This document shows, one piece after another, positions 34,365-42,863 of a stretch of DNA of 64,000 bases. Position numbers and translations under genes: made by a program. Source of the DNA: UBA1737 sp964541525 (GTDB taxonomy: Bacteria > Bacillota_I > Bacilli_A > ML615J-28 > CAG-313). Numbering within the stretch: position 1 is the stretch's first letter; the number at the start of each line of letters is the position of its first letter. A model generated the notes under the pieces. That model was not told where the DNA came from, did no database searches, and saw only the letters and a program-made list of their open reading frames with translations. The stretch covers positions 1 to 64,000 of the forward strand of contig CAZIQF010000001.1 of assembly GCA_964541525.1 (NCBI GenBank). The letters run 5' to 3'.

Positions 34365-34801
34365 TTAATCTTGATTGCAAGTGAAAGTGAATCACTTAAG
34401 ATCCAAACTCCTCTTTCTAACAACATTTCAATCATTTCTTCTTTTTTCTTTGTTTTGCACGCTTCTAACATCTCAATTAACAATTGCATAAAATAATATA
34501 AACCATCTAGATTACTAACAATCATCACTTCATTTGCACTACTAATAATTTGCATTGGAATATGATCTTCTAAATTATGAAAATAATCATCAGTTACTAG
34601 TTTAATTGTAAGTGCTAAAGAATGATCATCTAACTCAGTTACTGGTTCTAAATGAAACTGTTCTTCCATTATTTTTTCTTCTTTATTCTTAACAAAATCA
34701 TAAAGTCGGTTCACCAAATGGACAAATTCTACGACACTACCAGAAATATTTACTACATCGCTATTTAGCTGTTCAATTAAAATTGGTTGTTGTTTATTCA
34801 T
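34361..34801 (-). CDS. Conserved-looking helical protein, unknown function
   Basis: 146 residues, acidic, without signal peptide or membrane segment. It begins with a helix (SDVVNISGSVVEFVHLVNRL), has a central strand region (HSLALTIKLVTDD), and ends with helices rich in Glu/Leu (YYFMQLLIEMLEACKTKKKEEMIEMLLERG). I do not recognise a family. The reading frame uses typical AT-rich codons. It stands alone between terminators, upstream of nothing obvious. Confidence 0.6.
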   Translation of the reverse strand: MNKQQPILIEQLNSDVVNISGSVVEFVHLVNRLYDFVKNKEEKIMEEQFHLEPVTELDDHSLALTIKLVTDDYFHNLEDHIPMQIISSANEVMIVSNLDGLYYFMQLLIEMLEACKTKKKEEMIEMLLERGVWILSDSLSLAIKIK

Positions 34802-34866
34802 TGTTTTTTTCCTTCTTTTTATTTATTACTTCTATTATATCATTTTTTTTATTATTTTGTATTAAT

Positions 34867-34899
34867 AAAACAAAAGAACTTATTGATCAAATAAGTTCT
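34867..34899 (-). terminator. Terminator of the 153-residue helical protein gene
   Basis: On the minus strand AGAACTTATT-TGATC-AATAAGTTCT is followed by TTTTGTTTT. The stem overlaps the TGA stop at 34887-34889. Confidence 0.8.
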
Positions 34900-35327
34900 A
34901 AAACATAATCCGTAATTTTAACTTCAATATTAACATAATCATTAATCACTTTTTTAATACTAGCTTTAACATTATTCGGAAGTTCTTGATTTTCTTCTAA
35001 AAATTTAATCGCACTAAGTAATCCCATATTTATTGTTTTAATTGCGTTAACACAAATTGTATAAGCACTATCAAATGTTTTTAAGCGTTCTTTATAGACA
35101 CCCATAATTCCAGCAAACGTTAAACTCTTAGTTGCTTCTTCATCTAAATCATCAATTAAATTTGTTATTTCTTTTTCATGCTGTTTAAATGTCGTTTCAA
35201 TTTTTGTTAATAGATTTACAAGCGACTTTATTTCTAATTTCTCTGCATATTCACTATAAATGCGATAAATGCTCATTCCCATATGAATATATGAAAGAAA
35301 TTTATTTAATTCATTACTTTTTTCCAT
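34887..35327 (-). CDS. Helical-bundle protein, possibly DUF2383-like
   Basis: 146 residues from the preferred ATG at 35327 (AAGGGGG 9 bases upstream; a longer reading from 35348 contains this site inside it). The protein is almost all helical with heptad-like hydrophobics and no signal peptide. The pattern EKSNELNKFLSYIHMGMSIYR and VNLLTKIETTFKQHEKEI resembles ferritin-like four-helix proteins of the DUF2383 type, but metal ligands are not clear. Not recognised with confidence. It is downstream of spoIIQ, separated by a terminator. Confidence 0.6.
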   Translation of the reverse strand: MEKSNELNKFLSYIHMGMSIYRIYSEYAEKLEIKSLVNLLTKIETTFKQHEKEITNLIDDLDEEATKSLTFAGIMGVYKERLKTFDSAYTICVNAIKTINMGLLSAIKFLEENQELPNNVKASIKKVINDYVNIEVKITDYVLELI

Positions 35328-35378
35328 ATTAAATATCCCCCTTAACATTATTATTCACCAAAACTTTACTCTTAATAC

Positions 35379-35408
35379 AAAAAAATCAGCCAAAAGCTGA
35401 TCTTTTTT
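35379..35408. terminator. Terminator after the spoIIQ-like gene
   Basis: ATCAGC-CAAAA-GCTGAT (35385-35401) is flanked by A7 on the left and T6 on the right, so it can act on both strands; the minus-strand spoIIQ transcript is the likely user. Confidence 0.85.
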
Positions 35409-35412
35409 ATTT

Positions 35413-36069
35413 TTAAATTTCTGTTACTTTTGAACCGATTACTTTTTCAGGGTTCAAGAACTTTCCTGATTTAGAAATTTGGAAATAAACATGGATTCCA
35501 GTTTCTTGATCTACGGTTGATGTTCCAGCAATCCCTAATTTTTCTCCTTGTTTAACATCCGTTCCTTTAGTTACTGTAACTTCACTTAGGCCATAATAAT
35601 AAGTTTTTATATCATCATCAGTTTGGACAACTACATAGTTACCGAATAGTGGACTTTTTGCAACTTCAATTACTTTACCAGAAATTGATGCAATAACATC
35701 GAAATATTCACCACTATCTAAAGCATAACTAGTACCATTACTTGTGCGGTAACTATTTTCATATTTAATTAAAGCTTTAGCTTGGTCTTCTTTACTTGCA
35801 TCTTTTTCATAGAATTTTCTTACAACTTTGTAAGTAAGCGTTGCATCAAAAGGCATCGAAACAAATTCTGTTGCCGTTGTGATGACTTCTTCATCATCAG
35901 GATTAGGATCAGGAGTAATAACATTCCCAGGATTATCACTAGGACTTTCAGTTGGTGTGTTATTATTGACACTTGCAACAACGATTGCCATTACCAGCAA
36001 ACCAACAATCCCCACGAAGAAGAAAAATTGAAATTTATTTTGGCCAATCTTTTTAATCCAATTTTTCAT
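35413..36069 (-). CDS. spoIIQ: SpoIIQ-like membrane protein with a degenerate M23 (LytM) domain
   Basis: 218 residues: a short cytoplasmic end, one membrane helix (about 14-36), and an extracytoplasmic domain. VVRKFYEKDASKEDQAKALI followed by a Tyr-rich segment and FDVIASISGKVIEVAKSP..GNYVVVQ..YYYGLSEV..GIHVYFQI strongly recall SpoIIQ, the forespore channel protein that contacts SpoIIIAH. The M23 metal site is missing: the usual HxGxD is NGTSY, and HLH is HVY. It is therefore probably structural. The start at 36069 has GAGGTG 5 bases upstream. The preceding gene is DUF1146, as near spoIIQ in Bacillus. Confidence 0.82.
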   Translation of the reverse strand: MKNWIKKIGQNKFQFFFFVGIVGLLVMAIVVASVNNNTPTESPSDNPGNVITPDPNPDDEEVITTATEFVSMPFDATLTYKVVRKFYEKDASKEDQAKALIKYENSYRTSNGTSYALDSGEYFDVIASISGKVIEVAKSPLFGNYVVVQTDDDIKTYYYGLSEVTVTKGTDVKQGEKLGIAGTSTVDQETGIHVYFQISKSGKFLNPEKVIGSKVTEI

Positions 36070-36116
36070 TATATCACCTCGCAATTATTATGCGAGATTT
36101 TTTATATTTTTATGCA

Positions 36117-36338
36117 CTAAAAATTCAAAATATTATAGATGACATAAATTAATTCTTTGAAACAAAAAGCAGTTAAAAAAGCAACAATAAAAATAACAAT
36201 AAAATATGCAATTCTAATTGAAGTTACTCGACCTTGTTTAAAAATTTTTTCAAAGTTAGAATCTAGTAATAATTTACTACTAACAATACACATAACAAGA
36301 AACACACTAAATGTAATTACATTAACAATAAAATCCAT
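36117..36338 (-). CDS. DUF1146 (YwzB-like) small membrane protein
   Basis: 73 residues with two membrane helices separated by FEKIFKQGRVTSIRIAYF, the DUF1146 signature (F-x-K-x-x-K-x-G-R-x...). Function unknown. In Bacillus the homologue lies between the ATP synthase and spoIID-spoIIQ genes; here it is directly upstream of the spoIIQ-like gene, with cadA on its other side 6 bases away, so it may be read from the cadA transcript. Confidence 0.7.
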   Translation of the reverse strand: MDFIVNVITFSVFLVMCIVSSKLLLDSNFEKIFKQGRVTSIRIAYFIVIFIVAFLTAFCFKELIYVIYNILNF

Positions 36339-36344
36339 ATTAAT

Positions 36345-38579
36345 TTATCTCCTTGTTTTTAAAATTCTCAATGTATTTAAAATTGTAATTAAACATACAC
36401 CGACATCAGCAAATACTCCTAGTAGCATTCCATAACTACCAAAAATTCCCAATATACCAATAATTAATGCTGCAAACTTAACTACTAATGAAAATACAAT
36501 ATTTTGCATTAAAATCTTTTTAGTAAATTTGGCCGTCTTAATCGCTTTGACTAAATTATTCATATTATTGCTCATTAATACAATATCGCTAGTTTCAACT
36601 GCTTCATCATTACCAAATCCACCAATTGCAATTCCAACATCAGCCAACTTAATCGCTGGGGTATCATTAATTCCATCACCTACATACACAACACTACTAT
36701 TTTTTGGTTTTGATTTGATAATTTGTTCTAAACATAATAATTTATCAACTGGCAATAATTCGGCTTGTACATCGTCAATTCCCAATTTTTCAGCAACCGC
36801 TAAACCTACACTTTTTTTATCACCTGTTAGCATTGCTGTCTTTATCTTTAGTTCTTTTAAATTCTTAATTAATTCAAATGATTCTTCTTTAATTTCATCA
36901 ATGATAATGACTGCACCTAAATACTCTTGATTGACGGCACAATAAATAATTGTTCCAAAATGATTAATGGCAGGAATATCGATTTTGTTTTCATGCATTA
37001 ATTTATCATTGCCTATAATGACCAAATTATGATTCACATTAGCTCTAAGTCCATGACCAGAAATTTCAGTGACATTATTTACTTCTAATTGTTCATTTTT
37101 TGGTTTTAATTTACATATTGCCTTCGCAATCGGGTGATTAGAATAACTTTCTACGGCTACTAAATAATCAATTAATTGATCAGATGTATTATTTTCTGCA
37201 ATAATTTCAACTACACTAAAATTACCCTTAGTTAAAGTACCAGTTTTATCAAAACAAATTGTTTTAGTCTTGGATAAAGCTTCTAAATAATTACCACCCT
37301 TAATTAAAATCCCAAATGAAGAGCATTTGCCAATTCCACCAAAAAAAGCAAGAGGGATTGAAATTACTAAAGCACAAGGACATGATGTTACTAAAAAGAC
37401 AAAAGCATTATTTAATGCATCATTAAGTGTAAAATTACTAATCAATAGCCATTCGACTAAAAACACAATTACCGCTAAGGTTAGAACAATCGGTGTGTAA
37501 ATCGAAGCAAACTTAGTAATAAATTCTTCTGTTTTTGATTTTTTATTTCCTGCAAGTTCAACCATTTTGATAATTTTACTAGCAGTTGATTCACTGGCTA
37601 CTTTTGTAACTTTTACTTCAATAACCTTTTGTAAATTAATACAACCAGATAAGACCTCATCACCAACACTAACATCTTTAGGAATACTTTCACCTGTTAA
37701 CACTTTAACATCTAAACTAGTATTACCGGAAACAATAATCCCATCAAGCGGAATTCTTTCTCCCACTTTAACTAAAATTATATCATCAAGTTTAACTTTT
37801 TCAGTTAAAACTTTTTCACCATTAACAAGTGTTGTGTATTCTACTTTTAATTTAGTTAACCCTGCAATCGCATCAGTTGATTCACCTAAAGCTTTATCTT
37901 GGAAATATTCACCAATAGTGTAAAGTAATACCACTAGAATTGCTTCTAAACTTTCATCAATAATTAATGCACCTACACTAGCCACCATCATTAATAAATT
38001 TTCATCAAAAATATTTCCTTGTTTAATATTCTTAAGTGACTTTAAAATAATCTTATAGGCAAGTAACAAATAAGCTACAACATATAGGCATCTCGCAATA
38101 ATGATTGTTTCTTTCGTATCAAAAATATATTTTAAGCAACTTGCAATAATTGTAAAAATTACTCCGAATATCAATAACAATTTTGAATCCTTATTTGTTG
38201 ATTTACTATGTTTTTGATGGTGTTCTTCAGATTGATGTTGATGATGTCCACATTCACACTCATAATCATGATGATGTTTTTCAGATTCGGGTTGATGATG
38301 TTCACATTCACACTCATGATCATGATGATGATGGTGTTCTTCTTCCACTAGTGGAGTCGTTGATACAATCGCATCCACTTCAATTTTTCTAGAAATATTT
38401 TCAGCTAACGATACGATATCAATGCCTTCATAATATGATAAAATGATCTTTTTTGAAATAAAGTTAACTCTAGCTTGAATAATGTTTTCATCTTTGTTTA
38501 GTAAAGTTTCAATTTTCGCAGCACAAGCAGCACAATCAATATGCTCAAAATACAATTCAGTCTCAATTACTTTCTTCAT
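36345..38579 (-). CDS. cadA: Zn/Cd/Pb-exporting P1B-type ATPase with His/Cys-rich linker
   Basis: 744 residues. The N-terminal HMA domain has IDCAACAAKIE (about 14-24). It is followed by a His/Cys-rich stretch (about 85-130) made of two similar units, each with HH, ECEC, then HH. The pump core has SCPCAL in the membrane, LTGES, DKTGTLT, SNHPIA and GDGINDTPA, all intact, and fits the ZntA/CadA group exporting divalent soft metals. It starts 2 bases after the ArsR-family repressor gene, so it is co-transcribed and metal-induced. The linker probably binds Zn2+ or Cd2+. Confidence 0.95.
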   Translation of the reverse strand: MKKVIETELYFEHIDCAACAAKIETLLNKDENIIQARVNFISKKIILSYYEGIDIVSLAENISRKIEVDAIVSTTPLVEEEHHHHHDHECECEHHQPESEKHHHDYECECGHHQHQSEEHHQKHSKSTNKDSKLLLIFGVIFTIIASCLKYIFDTKETIIIARCLYVVAYLLLAYKIILKSLKNIKQGNIFDENLLMMVASVGALIIDESLEAILVVLLYTIGEYFQDKALGESTDAIAGLTKLKVEYTTLVNGEKVLTEKVKLDDIILVKVGERIPLDGIIVSGNTSLDVKVLTGESIPKDVSVGDEVLSGCINLQKVIEVKVTKVASESTASKIIKMVELAGNKKSKTEEFITKFASIYTPIVLTLAVIVFLVEWLLISNFTLNDALNNAFVFLVTSCPCALVISIPLAFFGGIGKCSSFGILIKGGNYLEALSKTKTICFDKTGTLTKGNFSVVEIIAENNTSDQLIDYLVAVESYSNHPIAKAICKLKPKNEQLEVNNVTEISGHGLRANVNHNLVIIGNDKLMHENKIDIPAINHFGTIIYCAVNQEYLGAVIIIDEIKEESFELIKNLKELKIKTAMLTGDKKSVGLAVAEKLGIDDVQAELLPVDKLLCLEQIIKSKPKNSSVVYVGDGINDTPAIKLADVGIAIGGFGNDEAVETSDIVLMSNNMNNLVKAIKTAKFTKKILMQNIVFSLVVKFAALIIGILGIFGSYGMLLGVFADVGVCLITILNTLRILKTRR

Positions 38580-38581
38580 AA

Positions 38582-38884
38582 TTAGTCTTCATGATTCAAG
38601 TGTTCAATTGCTGTTTTTATAATAGAACTAACATGTTCATCATCAATTGAATAAAAAATCATTTTTCCTTCCCTTCTAAATTTTACTAATCTGGCTCCTC
38701 TTAAAATTCTTAATTGGTATGATACTGCGGTTTGACTCATATTTACGATATTTGCAATATCTTGAACACATAATTCGCCAATTGTTAATGCATAAATTAT
38801 TTTCATTCTTGTTGGGTCAGACATGTTTTTATAAAATTCCGATAATGTATAAATCAAGTCATCATCTAATTGATATTTATTCAT
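38582..38884 (-). CDS. ArsR/SmtB-family metal-sensing repressor (CzrA-type alpha-5 site)
   Basis: 100 residues with a winged-helix domain (ELCVQDIANIVNMSQTAVSY recognition region, LVKFRREGKMIFYSI wing). The C-terminal helix DDEHVSSIIKTAIEHLNHED has the exact D-x-H-x10-H-x2-H alpha-5 metal motif of CzrA/NmtR/SmtB, so it should respond to Zn2+ or Co2+. There is no N-terminal Cys pair as in CadC. AAGGAG lies 5 bases before the ATG. It heads the operon with cadA, and two overlapping palindromes sit just downstream of its -10 box. Confidence 0.93.
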   Translation of the reverse strand: MNKYQLDDDLIYTLSEFYKNMSDPTRMKIIYALTIGELCVQDIANIVNMSQTAVSYQLRILRGARLVKFRREGKMIFYSIDDEHVSSIIKTAIEHLNHED

Positions 38885-38902
38885 ATTTTCTCCTTTTTTA
38901 TA

Positions 38903-38968
38903 TATATGTGTGTTTACTCATATGTGTAATTACGCATATATTATATACCATTATTTAAATATATGCAA
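38903..38968 (-). promoter_or_regulatory. arsR-cadA promoter with overlapping ArsR-type operators
   Basis: On the minus strand TTGCAT (38963-38968), 17 bases, TATAAT (38940-38945). Just downstream lies ATATGCGTAATTACACATAT (38920-38939), a palindrome with one mismatched pair, and a second, weaker palindrome at 38903-38922 sharing an ATATG half-site. The ATATG half-sites and their place over the transcription start are typical for SmtB/CzrA-family repressors. Confidence 0.85.
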
Positions 38969-39084
38969 GGAATATGATTAAAATAACATCTTAATAATAA
39001 CAAAAGTCCCCTTATTTCTAAGAGAACTAATAAATCTTATATATTAAATAAACGCAATAATTCATAATTAAGATTCTTAATGAA

Positions 39085-39348
39085 TTATTCGGTTTTTCCT
39101 TCATTTCTTTGTTTTTTTAATCTTTTATATGCAGGAATAACTTTTACTAAAAAAGAAATAAAACCGATTAGTGCACAAACACCAATAATTGTAATCATAT
39201 AACTAATTTGGGGATTGCCTTCTTTAGCTTGTGAACTATAGACCATATATCCAAATAAAATCCCTAATAAAATCATTCCCAATAAACCCCATAGTTTACT
39301 GCTTACTAATTCTTTAAAGTTTTTTTCTTCTAACGATTTATTTTCCAT
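39085..39348 (-). CDS. Small two-helix membrane protein, unknown function
   Basis: 87 residues from an ATG at 39348 (a longer frame would lie inside rpiB). An acidic N-terminus is followed by two membrane segments (about 20-38 and 47-67) and a basic C-terminus (AYKRLKKQRNEGK), giving a hairpin topology. It overlaps rpiB by 11 bases. No strong RBS is seen, so translation probably depends on coupling. No family recognised. An AATAATTCAT inverted repeat at its end (39058-39092) may terminate the operon. Confidence 0.6.
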   Translation of the reverse strand: MENKSLEEKNFKELVSSKLWGLLGMILLGILFGYMVYSSQAKEGNPQISYMITIIGVCALIGFISFLVKVIPAYKRLKKQRNEGKTE

Positions 39349-39787
39349 ATTTTTTCTCGATTTCTTTAACTTTATTAACCCGTTTTTCATGACGTCCACC
39401 AGCAAATGGTGTAACAATAAACTCCTGAACAATTTCTTTAGCTAATTCGTTATTTAAGTCTTTAGCTCCAAGACATAAGATGTTAGAATTATTATGTTCC
39501 TTAGTTAAATGAGCATTTTCCTTTGAATTAACTAATGCCGCTCTTATTCCTGTAACTTTATTAGCAGCAATTGACATACCAATTCCAGTATAACAAATTA
39601 AAATTCCAAGACTACATTCATTATTTCTAACTGCTTCTGCAACTTTTAACGCATAATCAGGATAATCGATGCTTTCAGTACTATAAGTTCCAAAGTCAAT
39701 TATTTCATATTGTTCGTTGGTTAAATATTTTTTTACCTCTTCTTTTAATATGTAACCTGCATGATCTGATCCTATTGCAATTTTCAT
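39338..39787 (-). CDS. rpiB: Ribose-5-phosphate isomerase B
   Basis: 149 residues of the RpiB/LacAB family, interconverting ribose-5-phosphate and ribulose-5-phosphate in the pentose phosphate pathway. IGSDHAGY at the N-terminus and the catalytic Cys in CYTGIGMSIAANK (about 65) are present, as are the phosphate-binding GGRHEKRV residues. It follows spoIIR by 50 bases and keeps the order seen downstream of prfA in Bacillus. Confidence 0.95.
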   Translation of the reverse strand: MKIAIGSDHAGYILKEEVKKYLTNEQYEIIDFGTYSTESIDYPDYALKVAEAVRNNECSLGILICYTGIGMSIAANKVTGIRAALVNSKENAHLTKEHNNSNILCLGAKDLNNELAKEIVQEFIVTPFAGGRHEKRVNKVKEIEKKYGK

Positions 39788-39837
39788 TATTTTGTCCTCC
39801 GTTATTGTTTATTATATCACATTTTAATCATTTATTT

Positions 39838-40314
39838 TTACTTTTGCTTATTAAATAAATCATAAAAGTAACTTCGATATTCAATTTCATTATTTTCTTC
39901 AAACTCATAGCCAAAGTATTCTGGATATAAAAGCGTCCAAAAGTTATGACCTCCACCACTACCAATCGTAATTAAAATTGTCTTATAGTCACCTGATGGA
40001 ATCATTTTATTTTGATATGCTTTTGCTGGATAATAACTAATACATTCATCAATTGTTAATTTATTATATAAATCACTAGGAAGTTCTTTTTTTAACAACT
40101 CATCAAGTTCTTCAGGATTGCAATCTTGATAATTTAGAGTCTCATTTTCAAAAAGTGTTTTAATCGTATTTTTAATTAATGTTTTCTCATCAATACTCTC
40201 ACTTGTATTATTTTCTGCAATAATTCTCAATCTTTTGTAGTCTTCATCATTCTTACAACAAACAAGCATCATTAAATTGAAAAAAATAACAATGATTAAA
40301 AAAAGTTTTTTCAT
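39838..40314 (-). CDS. spoIIR: SpoIIR-like sporulation signalling lipoprotein
   Basis: 158 residues with signal peptide and an MLVCC lipobox. The mature part matches SpoIIR: LRIIAENNTSESIDEKTLIK corresponds to its LRVIANSDS...LK start, and GDYKTILITIGSGGGHNFWT and LLYPEYFGYE to the conserved GxGxNWWCVLFP region. SpoIIR is secreted from the forespore to trigger SpoIIGA processing of pro-sigma-E. It is shorter than the Bacillus protein (about 224 residues). Position after prfA-prmC-tsaC matches Bacillus gene order, which strengthens the call. Confidence 0.82.
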   Translation of the reverse strand: MKKLFLIIVIFFNLMMLVCCKNDEDYKRLRIIAENNTSESIDEKTLIKNTIKTLFENETLNYQDCNPEELDELLKKELPSDLYNKLTIDECISYYPAKAYQNKMIPSGDYKTILITIGSGGGHNFWTLLYPEYFGYEFEENNEIEYRSYFYDLFNKQK

Positions 40315-40356
40315 TCTATCACCAATTCTATTTTTTACTAAAATTGGTAATTTATA

Positions 40357-40932
40357 CTATTTAATTTTAATACTTCCTTCTCTTAATACGATATAAGGAT
40401 CCTTAGTAACATCTACTACAGTTGAAGCAATTTTTGAACTTTCGCTTGGATCTTCAATATAGTAATCAATACTATCTTTAAATTCTGATCTTATTTCATT
40501 TAAATCATTTAGTGGTGGCATACCACTTAAATTAACACTAGTTGTTGCCATTGGACCAAAATGGTTTAAGATGCTTAATGCTAGATCAGATTGGGGGATT
40601 CGACAACCAATTGTTGGTTTTCCAGCAGTTACATAATCAGATATGATCTTATTTTTTTCCATAATTAAAGTTAATGCTCCAGGCCAGTATTGTTTCATTA
40701 ATGACTTAACTTGATTATTGGGAACTTTACCATATTCACATACTGAATTTATGCTTGGAAACAAGACAGCTAGAGGTTTATTCAAATCACGATGTTTAAT
40801 ATGATAAATTTTTTGTAATGCCTGATCATCTTCAATCATACAACCAACACCATATACAGTATCAGTCGGAAAACAGATAATTTTACCTTTTAATTCTTCA
40901 ATCGATAGTTTCAATAAATCTTCTAATTTCAT
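40357..40932 (-). CDS. tsaC: L-threonylcarbamoyladenylate synthase (Sua5/YrdC)
   Basis: 191 residues of the YrdC/Sua5 family, which makes threonylcarbamoyl-AMP for t6A37 in tRNA. KIICFPTDTVYGVGC (about 17-31), the nucleotide-binding KHRDLNKPLAVLF, PGALTLIM, and TSVNLSG motifs are all present. The Sua5 C-terminal domain is absent, so it is the short YrdC type. It overlaps nothing and is 4 bases after prmC. Confidence 0.94.
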   Translation of the reverse strand: MKLEDLLKLSIEELKGKIICFPTDTVYGVGCMIEDDQALQKIYHIKHRDLNKPLAVLFPSINSVCEYGKVPNNQVKSLMKQYWPGALTLIMEKNKIISDYVTAGKPTIGCRIPQSDLALSILNHFGPMATTSVNLSGMPPLNDLNEIRSEFKDSIDYYIEDPSESSKIASTVVDVTKDPYIVLREGSIKIK

Positions 40933-40936
40933 TTTA

Positions 40937-41785
40937 TCACCTATTAATTATAATTGTTATTCGATCTTTACCATTTAAATCTTTTAAAATTTGATATTCA
41001 GCATGAGGTAAATATCTACTTATTAATGTAATCATTAAATCTTTTTGGGCATATCCATGTTCAAATGCAATTACGCTTGACTGATTTAAAATTTTACTAG
41101 CGTCTTTTAGGATCATTTCGTAAAATTCCATCCCCTGATGATCAGCATATAAAGCTATATGTGGTTCATTATTTGCAACCATCACATCAACATCCTCATT
41201 AGGATCAATATATGGTGGATTAGATATAATCACATCAAATTTTAACTTTTTTTCAATTAGTGGTTCTAACATATTTCCGAAAAGAAATGTAATATCAGCA
41301 TGATGAATTTCAGCGTTAACTTTCGCTTGTTCTAGTGCTGGTAATGAAATATCCGTAGCAGTTATGTTCATATTTTCACATTCTTTTTTCAATGTTACTG
41401 CAATCGCCCCACTACCAGTACCAATATCAACTACATTAAGTTCTTGGTTGTTAAAAAGTTGTTGACATGTATCAATGACAATAGCGACTAATTCTTCTGT
41501 TTCTGGTCTTGGAATTAAGACATTACGATTTACCATAAACTTTCGTTGGTAAAAATAACTATAACCTAAAATATATTGAATTGGAATTTTACTTTCTAAA
41601 TATAAAGCCAATTGGTTTTGAATCATTATTAACTTTGATGGTTCTATTGGTTCATTCAAGTGAAGGATGAATTCAGCATTATTAAAACCGGATAATTCTT
41701 GGATTAACATCTTGACAGCTGTTGATTCTAAATTTAAATTTTCGGCTTGGGTGATATTTTCTTTTATTAATTCTAAATATGTCAT
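40937..41785 (-). CDS. prmC: Release-factor glutamine methyltransferase
   Basis: 282 residues. The N-terminal helical domain (ESTAVKMLIQELSGF) is followed by a SAM domain with VDIGTGSGAIAVTL and the catalytic NPPY (ISNPPYIDPNEDVD). PrmC methylates the GGQ glutamine of release factors, and prfA is encoded just upstream. The ATG at 41785 has GAGGT 6 bases upstream. The alanine racemase frame runs 104 bases into this gene in another frame, which is unusually long. Confidence 0.95.
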   Translation of the reverse strand: MTYLELIKENITQAENLNLESTAVKMLIQELSGFNNAEFILHLNEPIEPSKLIMIQNQLALYLESKIPIQYILGYSYFYQRKFMVNRNVLIPRPETEELVAIVIDTCQQLFNNQELNVVDIGTGSGAIAVTLKKECENMNITATDISLPALEQAKVNAEIHHADITFLFGNMLEPLIEKKLKFDVIISNPPYIDPNEDVDVMVANNEPHIALYADHQGMEFYEMILKDASKILNQSSVIAFEHGYAQKDLMITLISRYLPHAEYQILKDLNGKDRITIIINR

Positions 41786-42791
41786 TTTGATACCTCATTA
41801 TGTATATTTTTCGATAATTTGATAAATTAATTAAATAATGGTAAGGATTGATTTTCTCTATATCTATTGTATCATTTTTTTTAAGAATCGACAAATAAGT
41901 TAAATTATTAATTTTATCATCAACAATAAAATGACTATGATTCATACAAGAATTACCAATTTTCGGATATTTTTGATCTAAATAGGAAATATAATCTAAA
42001 TTAAATACTTCATAATAACCAATTGGAATTACTGCAACCTTACTTGGTTTTGTTATTACATTATTATCTGCTTCATATCCAACTTTATCCCCAATATCTA
42101 AATTTAAGATAGCAATTGGTTTTTCATATGCTGCTATAGCATTTTTTAATTTTAAATACGGATTACCCATACCATATACCCCAAGTCCTACGCGAACAAA
42201 ATTACCAATAATCGGTTTATGTAAAGATGGTGTTGCGCAAGCGTGGATCATTTTAAACGGATATAATTTTGTAAACTCTAAAAAATAATCCGATAAATAC
42301 TTATAATCGACTACATTATCGATTGAAAGTGGAAAATGACCATATATACCTTCAATCTGAATTAATGGATTTTTCTTCAATAAACTTAAAATTTCAATCA
42401 TTTTCGCTTTAGACTTAATTCCTAAACGATTCATCTTTAAGTCAACTTGTAAATGAATCGTTACTTTTCTTTGGGCATTAACAACTTCTAAAGCATCTTG
42501 ATATGAATTAATCGTATAAATAATTTTATCATCATTTTTTAGTTTAATACTATCCATAATAATCACTTGTGTCTTTCCTAGCAGTGGTGCAATTACTTGA
42601 TATTCATCATAATGATTAACAAAAAAATATTTTATTCCGATTTTTTGATAAAATGGAACCAAATATTTAACACCAATGCCATAAGCATTACTTTTTACGA
42701 CAGCAATTAAATCACAATTGGTTATCTTTTTGATTATTTCTATATTTTCTTTAATTATATCTAATTTCACTAGTAGCACATCTATCACCAA
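41682..42791 (-). CDS. alr: Alanine racemase, divergent, with an aberrant C-terminal extension
   Basis: 369 residues, PLP-dependent enzyme making D-alanine for peptidoglycan. The PLP Lys lies in VVKSNAYGIG (about residue 32), MNRLGIK and GLGVYG are conserved, and PIGYY takes the place of the usual PIGYADG. CMDQ is replaced by CMNH. The last 35 residues (from MRYQND) are read inside prmC in a different frame. Just before, the neighbouring frame has adjacent TAA TGA stops upstream of the prmC RBS, so a one-base slip in an A5 tract may have removed the original stop. Its own TU probably starts after the prfA terminator. Confidence 0.82.
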   Translation of the reverse strand: MVIDVLLVKLDIIKENIEIIKKITNCDLIAVVKSNAYGIGVKYLVPFYQKIGIKYFFVNHYDEYQVIAPLLGKTQVIIMDSIKLKNDDKIIYTINSYQDALEVVNAQRKVTIHLQVDLKMNRLGIKSKAKMIEILSLLKKNPLIQIEGIYGHFPLSIDNVVDYKYLSDYFLEFTKLYPFKMIHACATPSLHKPIIGNFVRVGLGVYGMGNPYLKLKNAIAAYEKPIAILNLDIGDKVGYEADNNVITKPSKVAVIPIGYYEVFNLDYISYLDQKYPKIGNSCMNHSHFIVDDKINNLTYLSILKKNDTIDIEKINPYHYLINLSNYRKIYIMRYQNDIFRINKRKYHPSRKFKFRINSCQDVNPRIIRF

Positions 42792-42825
42792 TGTAGTTTA
42801 TGATAAATAACTAATATTAAGCACA

Positions 42826-42859
42826 AAAAGTTGTATTCAATTTTGAAATACAACTTTAT
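42826..42859 (-). terminator. Terminator of the gdpP-rplI-dnaB-prfA operon
   Basis: On the minus strand AGTTGTATT-TCAAAATTG-AATACAACT is followed by TTTTTG, directly after prfA. Confidence 0.8.
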
Positions 42860-42863
42860 TTTT

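Noticed and set aside
38183..38392. His-rich plus-strand frame
   Set aside because: It is the antisense of the CadA His/Cys linker; the His codons come from complementing the CAT/CAC-rich sense strand.
41786..41880. Programmed frameshift at the alr end
   Set aside because: There is an A5 tract, but no stimulatory structure or conserved slippery heptamer that I can see; mutation or sequencing error is simpler.
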